Shown here one piece after another: positions 33,001 through 40,233 of a stretch of DNA of 43,683 nt. Positions within the stretch are counted from its first letter, which is position 1; every line of letters starts with the position of its first letter. The notes under the pieces are model-generated. The model ran no database searches. It saw only the letters and a list, made by a program, of their open reading frames with translations, and was not told the origin of the DNA. Made by a program: the position numbers and the translations under genes. Origin of the DNA: a virus; IMG/VR virus record IMGVR_UViG_3300042305_000849, positions 1 through 43,683 of that record. One strand, written 5' to 3'.

Positions 33001-34367
33001 CATATTATCAAACTTCTGGAACTCAAACTGACCAAAGCGTAAATATTGGTGGAGGTTCTGGAGGACTAGCTCTTTTGCTTAATCCAGAAACTAACAATGG
33101 ATATTATTTTGAAATTATTGCTTTAACAGAAGACAACATTAATTCGTATTTAAAAATTGATAATAAGGGAAATGCAGAAAAATCAATAAACAATATTGTT
33201 TTTTATAAAATTAAAAAAGAATCATCTAGTAATAAAGCAATTCCAATAAAGTTATGGGGAGGTCTTTCAAAAATCTTAGTAGATGATGGAAGATTTACAG
33301 GTCAGTATAGAATGGCTAGCGAAGAAAATACAACTGTGTATGACTTATCGGTAGAATATCAAGATGTTGGAAAGACTAGAAGGTTTTATTTATATATCAA
33401 TAACCAATTAATTAAAATTGTTGATGATACAGATCCACTGCCGATATACAACAACATGGCTATATTCACTCGTGGATCCTCAAGATGTATGTTTGAAAAT
33501 ATTTTTGCACTATCCCATAATCCAGCAAATTTATCTTTTGCAACTGGAGAAACGCTAGGATCATCTTTATCCGATGTAGAAGTTAGCGACAGTGAATCTT
33601 ATAGAAAATATGGAATGAGTGGAATGGTAAAAAGCACATATTTTTCTGGGTTAAGTTCTCAGCAACCACCAAAATACAATATGTATTTTGAAGAGTTTGG
33701 ATCAATTATGAGAGAGTGTGCATACTTTGATATAAGATATGATAGAGCATACCCAGCACTTTATTCTCAAATTTCTCCTACATTTAATAGAATCAAAGGG
33801 TATTCAGTTTCTGGTTTTCAAGCAGATTCTTACGGAGCAGAATTTTTAATATTTAACTCCACAGACAAGGCTCTAAGTTTAGATGAAACCACTGGTAACT
33901 ATTTAAGAATTCAAGGCATAACATTTACTCAAGATACTACTCATGAGCTAACGGTTGATGATTATTTTAAAAAACGTGGAAATTTGTCAGACCCAGAGTT
34001 TAAAGGGGACTCGTTAATATATTCTCCTCTTCTTGAAAAATTAAAATATGATGAAATAAGACAAAGCAGAATGATCTATGGTAAAAATGAATTCTCAATA
34101 GAAAGCTTATATATTCAAACAGATGATGACGCAAATGCATTAATGGGTTGGATTATAAACAAATTGATGAAACCTAAAAAGTCAATCGGGATTGACATGT
34201 TTGCAATACCAACATTGCAACTTGGAGATATTGTAACTCTTGACTATAAAGATTCTTCTGGTTTAAATCTTATATCTTCTGATACAGATAGATTTGTGGT
34301 ATATAATATAGAGTATACAAGAAATAATGATGGCCCCAACATGTCAGTGTATTTGAGCGAGGTGTAA
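30060..34367 (+). CDS. large tail hub protein with inserted LamG-like domain
   Basis: 1435 residues from GTG 30060, after GGAAGAGG at 30046-30053. The region about 395-640 (DISDKVIDFKITKALSDIG, LSIDLRDFFFFLES, FVAPDQNVAEVLSQLAIATQ) fits gp27/Gp44-type hub modules, and the end (LQLGDIVTLDYKDSSGLNL, FVVYNIEYTRNNDGP) is the usual closing domain of such hubs. Between them about residues 955-1165 form an inserted beta-rich domain (NGYYFEIIALTEDN, FYLYINNQLIKIVDD, GSSRCMFENIFALS) that resembles a LamG or laminin-like sugar-binding fold. It caps the tail tube and probably helps host binding. Confidence 0.72.
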   Translation: MFVSEALKTHLETSSTVRLESLVLAEWNMNMPDNIQKLGNYRYRPTTPGSQYHTLPDAFDSLDSGNYYTNATDADIIIDGGFDNLNIPQKFTLNKDKMKMIYSLEDCLKPFRPRSGINKPLYFNNRFLANSGASMAQRPRYYMPSRYDEFKYWTSYRTENNIERGIAKNISNGLNYIDDAVPFVVYKEAVPTNRIVVKMQTNVGDVDLGPFRNSSSTTIDPLFGEANKTVPKRWKIQYLKNNNWIDAYVFNENDLRESGEPIVDNDGYLELEYGLIIPEEYKNSFVFADRLSSDSLLPESSLEGYAYLVINNSGNRGLFYIWNNGEYSSFIPQYGWQLGSEEVVNNTNFVTDLTSPDSFNNDIDGGTTYREFSYISGIRIVVSTMNKFDSTFDLIEMSPRLAVDISDKVIDFKITKALSDIGITSLPVGQLLASNGQISLFDDDQAFNEQNINSIISKYVRKNIKFNFYETVLNVDGFDYYIPIKTLYSEGFPQADVTAGTLSIDLRDFFFFLESMPAPRLLTTQSSLSYAITTLLDYIGFSNYTFKRISGESDPIIPYFFVAPDQNVAEVLSQLAIATQTAMFFDEYNNFVVMSKDYLMPTEEQRITDFVISGNNNQTDTGVIENSTSGNLPNIISIASKDKKIYNDGKINYTTRYIQRSYGSIRQSNLVDQEKTWIYKPALLWEVSGTENTKTINELASKQGSYVLGAMPLNSNLTDVAPTVVNHNVINNIIDLGENIYWLTRYQGYLYSNGEIIRYDAAEFNITGTGNVWISDNQEYQKYFSSLPFNGKIYPTGLIRIFSTPYYEVIDGVTRLQNGNVVEHGRSQFGTPISLHTAGINSYWSNNEYVRGCDMESSYMFTTVLDENVTYPPTSSGAAGINNALARQTTRNGIIKNFMSTNYLTETAVNNLKSTTSGTVQSSALVMNGPSFKTTETPLNFVSYVYKELDNAYKHFGTRMRIVGKIENNITRTQTPIGSTTYYQTSGTQTDQSVNIGGGSGGLALLLNPETNNGYYFEIIALTEDNINSYLKIDNKGNAEKSINNIVFYKIKKESSSNKAIPIKLWGGLSKILVDDGRFTGQYRMASEENTTVYDLSVEYQDVGKTRRFYLYINNQLIKIVDDTDPLPIYNNMAIFTRGSSRCMFENIFALSHNPANLSFATGETLGSSLSDVEVSDSESYRKYGMSGMVKSTYFSGLSSQQPPKYNMYFEEFGSIMRECAYFDIRYDRAYPALYSQISPTFNRIKGYSVSGFQADSYGAEFLIFNSTDKALSLDETTGNYLRIQGITFTQDTTHELTVDDYFKKRGNLSDPEFKGDSLIYSPLLEKLKYDEIRQSRMIYGKNEFSIESLYIQTDDDANALMGWIINKLMKPKKSIGIDMFAIPTLQLGDIVTLDYKDSSGLNLISSDTDRFVVYNIEYTRNNDGPNMSVYLSEV

Positions 34368-34368
34368 T

Positions 34369-35097
34369 ATGGATTTTGAATATCTTGATGCATTCGCTAG
34401 GCCAAATGCTGCCAAAGGTTATGAAAAACCCCCAGCAGTTGTTAAACAAAATACTAACACTGCACCAGTTCAGAATACTGATTTAACTGAAACAGAAAAA
34501 AGAATTTTTGGCATTAGCGGTAGTTCTGCAGTAGACAAGGGCGATACTGGTTTAAAAACAACAACAACAGCTAAAGCATTGGTGGTAGCAAAACAAGAAA
34601 CGGTAGTAGCTGCAACACCAAACACTGCATCACTACCAGTTGTCACTTTAAGCAAGCCCGCTATTAAAACTGCCCCCATAGACACTATTTTGTTTGATGA
34701 CAACTCAGTCTCAGTTGACAAAATGTTTAATCTAATTCTTGAAGATATTGGTGGTCAGGAACTAATAAATATTGCAAGAAATGATATAATAAATGGACAG
34801 CAGGTTTCTTATCAGCCTATTAAAAATCTTTCATCAATACAGCAACAATACAACCAAAATAATATTTTAGGAATTCAAAATACCTCTGACAAGTATTTTT
34901 CTAATTTTTCTATAAAGCTTGAAAATAAAATTCCAAACAACGGCAATGGGCCTAGCGGATCTAACGTATATCTAGAAAATTTAACAGGAAACCTAGTTAT
35001 AGAAACAGTTAATATGGAAAGTGACGAGCAAATTGAGGTAGAAGTTACAGTAAGTGCTACAATATATGAAGCGGAATTTGGAGATATTGAATCATGA
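34369..35097 (+). CDS. minor tail protein, unknown
   Basis: 242 residues, after a GAGGTG site just inside the previous gene. The N-terminal 100 residues are low complexity, rich in Thr/Ala/Val/Lys, and probably disordered; the C-terminal 110 (SNFSIKLENKIPNNG, NLTGNLVIETVNMES, VEVTVSATIYEAEFG) are beta strands. No family recognised. The position in the tail-tip operon suggests a virion role. Overlaps the next gene as ATGA. Confidence 0.6.
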   Translation: MDFEYLDAFARPNAAKGYEKPPAVVKQNTNTAPVQNTDLTETEKRIFGISGSSAVDKGDTGLKTTTTAKALVVAKQETVVAATPNTASLPVVTLSKPAIKTAPIDTILFDDNSVSVDKMFNLILEDIGGQELINIARNDIINGQQVSYQPIKNLSSIQQQYNQNNILGIQNTSDKYFSNFSIKLENKIPNNGNGPSGSNVYLENLTGNLVIETVNMESDEQIEVEVTVSATIYEAEFGDIES

Positions 35098-36248
35098 TAA
35101 CTAATACTGGCAAAGCTCTAATAGGAAAATATATGCTTGGTCAGGCACCAGCCTATGCATCATACATTGCTGTAGGTTGTGGCCCAACACCATTAGATAT
35201 AGCCGATACCGCTGAAGATTTTTCTACCAAAGAATCCTTAGATTTTGAAATGTTTAGGGTTCCAATATCTTCTAGAGGTTTTGTAAATGAAAACGGAATT
35301 AATAAAATTGTATTAACTGCAGAACTTCCAACAGAAGAAAGATACGAGATATCTGAGGTTGGAATATTTTCTGCAGGTTCTAATCCATCTGCTGGGGCAT
35401 ATGATAGTAAAAATGTTTTTGCATTTACTAATACGGAAAATTGGCAATATCACACTGAAGCATCAGCCGTAGCAATACCAATTATTTCATCACCATTGGA
35501 TGATCCAGAAGATGATAATGTAATTGCTACAATAAACCCAGTCTTTCAATCAAATGCAGATAACTCAATTTTCTATAAACCATCTCGTGTAAACAGGTAT
35601 GAAAGATGTAGATTTTTAAATAATATTATATTTATACAAGGCGATGATTCAAACTTAACAGTAAGTGAAGATAGCGGACCAACAGAAGATCATTTTGTCA
35701 TTGAGTCTGGATCAAACCACATTCATTTAACTGGAGCTAATGTAGATTTTACAAAAAATTCACCAATTGATGAGTTAAGGTTAGCGTTTTCTGTAATTAA
35801 TAAAAATGGAGATTCTATATCAATACCAGACACAGTTAGAGTATTGGTTGACTTTGCGTCTACGGATGCTGAGGGTGGAGAATTTGCAAAATTTGAAGTA
35901 GAGATTAATCATGGGACATCTGGTAATCCAGAGCTAGTTCAAGATTTTTCTTCTAATCGATATTTTGTAGTATCGAAACAATTACAAGAACTGTATACAA
36001 GTCCTAACTTTACTTGGGATGCTGTTACTGTTGTAAAAATATATGCATGTGTGATTGATGGCGGATCTCCATCTGCAGACTATTATGTTGCTCTTGATGC
36101 CATGCGTTTAGAAAATGTTGCAACTATTAACCCACTGTATGGATTAACTGGGTATTCTATAATAAAAACAGATGAAGCGGAAACTATTATAAAGTCTCCT
36201 AACACAAGCAATTATATTGAGTTTAGATTTTCAATTGGGGTAACATAA
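35094..36248 (+). CDS. tail tip or fibre-like protein
   Basis: 384 residues. N-terminal ITNTGKALIGKYMLGQAPAY and YIAVGCG resemble the start of tail-fibre collar proteins, with RYEISEVGIFSAGSN as in many phage fibres that attach to the baseplate. Residues about 190-370 form a beta-rich module (LRLAFSVINKNGDSISIPDT, NYIEFRFSIGVT) of unknown type. Probably a receptor-binding or adaptor subunit. Confidence 0.6.
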   Translation: MITNTGKALIGKYMLGQAPAYASYIAVGCGPTPLDIADTAEDFSTKESLDFEMFRVPISSRGFVNENGINKIVLTAELPTEERYEISEVGIFSAGSNPSAGAYDSKNVFAFTNTENWQYHTEASAVAIPIISSPLDDPEDDNVIATINPVFQSNADNSIFYKPSRVNRYERCRFLNNIIFIQGDDSNLTVSEDSGPTEDHFVIESGSNHIHLTGANVDFTKNSPIDELRLAFSVINKNGDSISIPDTVRVLVDFASTDAEGGEFAKFEVEINHGTSGNPELVQDFSSNRYFVVSKQLQELYTSPNFTWDAVTVVKIYACVIDGGSPSADYYVALDAMRLENVATINPLYGLTGYSIIKTDEAETIIKSPNTSNYIEFRFSIGVT

Positions 36249-36748
36249 TGGCCAATGAAGTTATTAAAAAAATTAAACTTAGTCAAGACAACCTTCCAAC
36301 AATAAATAGTATAACTGGAAAATACGATGTTAGATATAGGGTTGTGTCTGAAGATAAAAACAGAACCTCTCACTGGTCCCCCATAATAAATATTAATCCA
36401 AACTATATATATGTTGCAGGAAATATATCTATAGTTTCATCTGGAATAACCACAGTTGCCTGGGATACTGTAACTGTTAAAATAGGCACTAATATTATTG
36501 GGCAAGCAAAAGATTATGATGTTTGGGTAAAATGGAGTAAAGCTGCAGGTCTTGGAGATTTTAACTATGTTCAAAGAATCTCTGGTAATTCTATTACTCT
36601 TGTTCATCCCACAACATTTTATATTAACGGGGTAGATCAAGAACAAAGTCCAAATAGGGTAACAGTTGAAGTTTATTTAAAGGGTGAACCAATAACAAGA
36701 GACTCTGCAAGTTTGTTGGTTTATAGTCCTGCAATGCATACGATCTAA
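36248..36748 (+). CDS. small minor tail protein, Fn3-like strands
   Basis: 166 residues, starting at a TAATG overlap. YDVRYRVVSEDKNRTSHWSP and YDVWVKWSKAAGLGDFNYVQ look like strands of a fibronectin III-type or similar sandwich domain, common in tail-tip proteins. No enzyme motif. Last gene of the long tail operon before a new promoter. Confidence 0.55.
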   Translation: MANEVIKKIKLSQDNLPTINSITGKYDVRYRVVSEDKNRTSHWSPIININPNYIYVAGNISIVSSGITTVAWDTVTVKIGTNIIGQAKDYDVWVKWSKAAGLGDFNYVQRISGNSITLVHPTTFYINGVDQEQSPNRVTVEVYLKGEPITRDSASLLVYSPAMHTI

Positions 36749-36757
36749 TGATATAAT
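36749..36757 (+). promoter_or_regulatory. extended -10 promoter (TGATATAAT), near-leaderless
   Basis: TGATATAAT lies at the end of the upstream stop; ATG 36766 begins 8 nt after the hexamer and has no ribosome site. Confidence 0.65.
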
Positions 36758-36765
36758 GGATATAT

Positions 36766-37209
36766 ATGGCTAAAGTTCCGCTACCAGAAAGAGGTCAACC
36801 CTTAGATGTTACCTACATCTATCAGTTGGCTGATACTATTAATGACCTGTCTACACAGGTTTCATCTGCAACTTATAAAACTACGTCAATAGATACTGTT
36901 AGTGCTGGAAAACAAAACATTAAAACATCTGAGGCAAGACTAATTGGTGGATATATAGAAGTAGCCAATAACTCTACCGTGTCTGCTGGAAACGAAAAAA
37001 CGTTTTCATATGATTTTGGAAGCGATTTTAGATTTCAGCCTATTGCAACAGCAACAGCAGTAAATACTGGAAATACTCCTGCTGGACAAAATGTTAGCGT
37101 TATTTTAAAAACAGTTACAACTTCTCGTGTTGAAGGAGTCGTTAGGTTTGGTGCTTCTGGTGATTTATCCTTGGCAGTAAATTTAATAATTCTTGGTATT
37201 CCCAATTAA
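36766..37209 (+). CDS. small virion-type protein, unknown
   Basis: 147 residues. N-terminal helix (YIYQLADTINDLSTQVSS) followed by beta-rich repeats (IGGYIEVANNSTVSAGNEKT, FSYDFGSDFRFQPIATATAV). This is similar in style to short trimeric fibre or tail-tip proteins. Its own leaderless-type promoter sets it apart from the tail operon. No family recognised. Confidence 0.6.
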   Translation: MAKVPLPERGQPLDVTYIYQLADTINDLSTQVSSATYKTTSIDTVSAGKQNIKTSEARLIGGYIEVANNSTVSAGNEKTFSYDFGSDFRFQPIATATAVNTGNTPAGQNVSVILKTVTTSRVEGVVRFGASGDLSLAVNLIILGIPN

Positions 37210-37222
37210 TTAAGGGTGGTTT

Positions 37223-37414
37223 ATGATTTTTTGCAAAAAATGCAAAGGTCGTATGTTTGTTGACAGACAATACACTACGATTGATCACATAGAAATGTTT
37301 TGTGTTATCTGTGGGGTAAGAGATTTTTTTCACCCACCATCAGAAAGTGAGCGTGGTAGATGGATACTGCAAAAGGAAAAATTGAGAGCCAGAAATACAA
37401 TAACGACCCTGTAA
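37223..37414 (+). CDS. small zinc-ribbon protein
   Basis: 63 residues with two CxxC pairs, Cys4/Cys7 and Cys27/Cys30, forming a zinc ribbon; the C-terminal half is basic and charged. AAGGGTGG at 37211-37218 is a good ribosome site. Its 3' end overlaps the next gene's start by 55 nt in another frame. Possibly a small nucleic-acid-binding regulator; function unknown. Confidence 0.65.
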   Translation: MIFCKKCKGRMFVDRQYTTIDHIEMFCVICGVRDFFHPPSESERGRWILQKEKLRARNTITTL

Positions 37415-37902
37415 TAAAAGGAAACCAAAAGATTTGGTTTTTAAACGGGGATTTAGTTAGACTACATCACAGCTCTCGTTCTACTGGAATGGTTACTGTT
37501 TATAACATTACTAAAGATAGAATTGAAACATGTTTGCGATCTGACTTTAGGCGTAATAGGCAGAGAGCGTATACTGTTTCTGAAACTTCTAAATTAATTA
37601 ATCGTCATCGAAAATATATGCCAAGCTTAATTAAACGAGGAGTTATACCACCACCAATAGGGGCAAGTATTAATGGTAAGCGTGGATTTAAAATTAGAGC
37701 ATATTATTCGGAAGATAGTGTAAGAGAAATAAGATCTATTCTTGCGAGCATACATATTGGGCAGCCAAGAAAAGATAAATTAATAACAAATAACAGCACC
37801 CCTACAAATCAAGAGTTGACACGAAGGATGGGTGACGGTATACTTACATATACAAAGACAGAAGATGGACGATACATTCCAGTGTGGAGTGAGAATATCT
37901 AA
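37360..37902 (+). CDS. MerR-like HTH DNA-binding protein, probable
   Basis: 180 residues. Residues about 69-120 (YTVSETSKLINRHRKYMPSL, then RGVIPPP and YYSEDSVREIRSIL) fit a MerR/excisionase-like winged helix with its Tyr-x-Val-x-Glu-hydrophobic start. It probably binds DNA at the boundary between structural and replication genes. The start at 37360 overlaps the zinc-ribbon gene by 55 nt and has no clear ribosome site; no in-frame ATG, GTG or TTG is available between it and residue about 44, so the start is uncertain. Confidence 0.6.
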   Translation: MDTAKGKIESQKYNNDPVIKGNQKIWFLNGDLVRLHHSSRSTGMVTVYNITKDRIETCLRSDFRRNRQRAYTVSETSKLINRHRKYMPSLIKRGVIPPPIGASINGKRGFKIRAYYSEDSVREIRSILASIHIGQPRKDKLITNNSTPTNQELTRRMGDGILTYTKTEDGRYIPVWSENI

Positions 37903-37915
37903 ATTTTTGTTTCTA

Positions 37916-37924
37916 TGCTACAAT
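37916..37924 (+). promoter_or_regulatory. extended -10 promoter (TGCTACAAT) for the replication operon
   Basis: Same TGCTACAAT as at 96-104. Transcript start near 37931 leaves about 22 nt before ATG 37953, with AGGGTGG at 37941-37947. Drives the replication genes. Confidence 0.6.
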
Positions 37925-37952
37925 TGTAATAACAAATAAAAGGGTGGATAAA

Positions 37953-38159
37953 ATGGAAAATGATAATACAAAGGTATCTGTAACTCTTGGATATACTCTT
38001 AATCTTGGAAACTTTCAATCTTTGCGTTTAGATCTTGGAGTTATCGATTCAAGGCGTGATGGCGAAAACGTAGACCAAGCTTTTGAACGTGTATACAAGT
38101 TTGTTGAAGACAAGCTAACCGATAAGATTAATGAAGCAAAAGCTGAAATAGCAGAGTAG
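37953..38159 (+). CDS. small protein, unknown, head of the replication operon
   Basis: 68 residues from ATG 37953, following AGGGTGG; the in-frame GTG at 37944 lies inside that site. Beta-rich N-terminus (KVSVTLGYTLNLGNFQSLRL), then a C-terminal charged helix (AFERVYKFVEDKLTDKINEA). The layout is common in phage proteins next to replication genes, but I do not know a function. Ends in a TAGTG overlap with the next gene. Confidence 0.65.
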   Translation: MENDNTKVSVTLGYTLNLGNFQSLRLDLGVIDSRRDGENVDQAFERVYKFVEDKLTDKINEAKAEIAE

Positions 38160-38467
38160 TGGCTGAACGCAAAGACCGAATGGCTTTGCTTAGTAGGTTT
38201 AATAAACTATATCTACAGCGGTATGAGCAAAAGTCTAACATGAACCTTAATGCTGAACAATGGGCAGCAGATGGACTTGTAGAGTCTTATGGGGTATCAG
38301 AATGTTACGATCTTCTTGAATACTATTTTTCTATTGCAAAAGACCCAACATGGAATTATTTTGCCTATAATGCAGAAAAGATCTTAAACGGAAAGCTAGA
38401 AATAGAGCAAGATAAAGATGAAAGATTAGAGCGCAGGAATATTGCAAGGAAGTGGTTAAGTGAATAA
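38159..38467 (+). CDS. small helical protein upstream of helicase, possible loader
   Basis: 102 residues from GTG 38159 (TAGTG overlap); an in-frame ATG at 38180 is an alternative. Mostly helical, with WAADGLVESYGVSECYDLLE and YYFSIAKDPTWNYFAYNA. It overlaps the helicase start by 8 nt. Small proteins in this position may load the helicase, but no known loader motif is seen, so this is inference from position only. Confidence 0.55.
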   Translation: MAERKDRMALLSRFNKLYLQRYEQKSNMNLNAEQWAADGLVESYGVSECYDLLEYYFSIAKDPTWNYFAYNAEKILNGKLEIEQDKDERLERRNIARKWLSE

Positions 38468-39683
38468 TACAGAGGCTAAGTTAATAACTGCAGTATTAAA
38501 AGACAAGCAAATCCATGTTCTCTTGCAGGCTAATGTAGATAACCTACTTAGAACACATAGAGACATCTGGAACTTTATTCGCCTATACTCTGAAAATAAT
38601 CAATCACTTCCTCCAGTAGATTTAGTTAGAGAAAAGTTTAGAGATTTTGAACCAATCGAAGGGGTTGGTGCTACAAAGCATCATCTTGAAGAATTACAAG
38701 TTGAATATTTAAATGACAGCCTAAAGGACATAATTAAAAATGCAGCAGGAGAAGTTCAAGGTGGAAATGGTCCAAAAGCACTTGAAACTTTAATTACAAA
38801 AACATCTGAACTTAAAAAGAATACTGCATCTATTAGAGATATTGACGCTACCGATTTAGAATCCGCAGTTGCATATTTTGAAAATGTTCAAAAACAAAAT
38901 GCATTAGGACAGGTTGGAATTAAAACTAATCTACCAGGATTTGATAATTACCTACCTTCTGGAATTATGCCAGGTCAACTTGGAGTGTTTCTAGCCTACC
39001 CTGGCATTGGTAAATCTTGGATGGCCCTATATTTTGCAGTTCAAGCATGGAAGCAGGGAAAGTCACCAATGATTATTTCTTTAGAAATGTCTGAAACAGA
39101 AGTTCGTAATCGTATTTTTGCAATTATGGGTGAAGGTCTGTGGTCTCATAGAAAGTTAAGTAAAGGCGAAATAGAAATTGATATGCTAAAAAAGTGGCAT
39201 AAAAATAAAGTAGAGGGCCGTCCAGAATTTCATATCATATCTAACGATAGTGGTGGTGAAGTAACTCCTTCGGTTATTCGTGGAAAGATTGATCAATATA
39301 GACCAGACTTTGTTATAGTGGACTATTTACAATTAATGTCACCAAATCAAAAGTCTGAGAATGAAACGGTAAGAATGAAAAACCTTTCAAGAGAACTAAA
39401 GCTAATGTCTATTAGTGAAGAAGTTCCTATTATTGCTATTTCATCTGCTACCCCTGATGATGTAAAAGATTTATCAAGCCCCCCGACACTAGGTCAAACC
39501 GCTTGGTCTAGACAGATTGCTTATGATGCTGACTGGGTTATGGCTTTAGGTCGTGCTACCAATAGTGATATTATTGAATGTGTATTTAGAAAAAACCGTA
39601 ATGGTTTTATGGGAGATTTTTTAGTGCAGGCAGACTTTGATAAAGGATATTATCGTTATAAGGATTACGAAGATGGAAAATAA
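38460..39683 (+). CDS. dnaB: DnaB-like replicative helicase
   Basis: 407 residues from GTG 38460, after AAGGAAG. A helical N-terminal domain of about 150 residues, then the RecA-like domain: Walker A AYPGIGKSW (about 179-187), Glu-containing ISLEMSETEVRNR, Walker B VIVDYLQLM (about 285-293), and FRKNRNG near the end as the arginine-finger/beta-hairpin region. It unwinds phage DNA at the fork. The gene overlaps both its neighbours, so it is co-translated with the loader candidate and the 2OG dioxygenase. Confidence 0.92.
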   Translation: MNNTEAKLITAVLKDKQIHVLLQANVDNLLRTHRDIWNFIRLYSENNQSLPPVDLVREKFRDFEPIEGVGATKHHLEELQVEYLNDSLKDIIKNAAGEVQGGNGPKALETLITKTSELKKNTASIRDIDATDLESAVAYFENVQKQNALGQVGIKTNLPGFDNYLPSGIMPGQLGVFLAYPGIGKSWMALYFAVQAWKQGKSPMIISLEMSETEVRNRIFAIMGEGLWSHRKLSKGEIEIDMLKKWHKNKVEGRPEFHIISNDSGGEVTPSVIRGKIDQYRPDFVIVDYLQLMSPNQKSENETVRMKNLSRELKLMSISEEVPIIAISSATPDDVKDLSSPPTLGQTAWSRQIAYDADWVMALGRATNSDIIECVFRKNRNGFMGDFLVQADFDKGYYRYKDYEDGK

Positions 39684-40233
39684 TATTAAACCTAGAATTG
39701 ATAATGAGTTTATTACTATTTATTCAAACAATATAAATACACAGTATTGGATTGACCTTATTGAAACTGTAAGCAAAGATTCTTATCCACTTCAAAGCAT
39801 TACAAGAAGGCCTCACCTAACAATGGACCTTCCATTTTGTAATGATAGAAAAGATAGCTATGCTGCTATTGAACTTAGGTGTTTATTTCAAAACATAATG
39901 AGTGCTTCCTTATTTAAGTTTATGAAAGATAAGAAGATGAAACATATGGAACCACTTAGGTCAACAATAACTGTATCCAAGCTACTTCCATTTACCCCAA
40001 TGACGGAACACCAAGATATTACAGATCAAAGAGTAGACAGTTTTGTTGCTATGCTATACGTCAATGATGATTTTGATGGTGGTGAACTTTCTTTGCCAAA
40101 TTATAAGTATAAATATAAACCAAGGGCTGGGGATATTGCATACTACAAAATGAACGAAATGCATGGAGTTTGTGAAACCACAAATGGTTTAAGGTATACA
40201 ATTGGTTATGGTATTTTAGGACCATATGCGTAA
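39673..40233 (+). CDS. 2OG-Fe(II) dioxygenase embedded in the replication operon
   Basis: 186 residues from ATG 39673, chosen over 39637 because AAGGA at 39659-39663 gives correct spacing. Ligands His113-Gln-Asp115 (TEHQDITD) and His164 (EMHGVCET), with Arg174 (LRYTIGYGIL). Core VNDDFDGGELSLPN matches the accessory-block paralogs. It overlaps helicase by 11 nt and primase by 8 nt, so it cannot be separated in translation from the fork proteins. A DNA, nucleotide or replisome-protein substrate is suggested by this context alone. Confidence 0.88.
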   Translation: MENNIKPRIDNEFITIYSNNINTQYWIDLIETVSKDSYPLQSITRRPHLTMDLPFCNDRKDSYAAIELRCLFQNIMSASLFKFMKDKKMKHMEPLRSTITVSKLLPFTPMTEHQDITDQRVDSFVAMLYVNDDFDGGELSLPNYKYKYKPRAGDIAYYKMNEMHGVCETTNGLRYTIGYGILGPYA

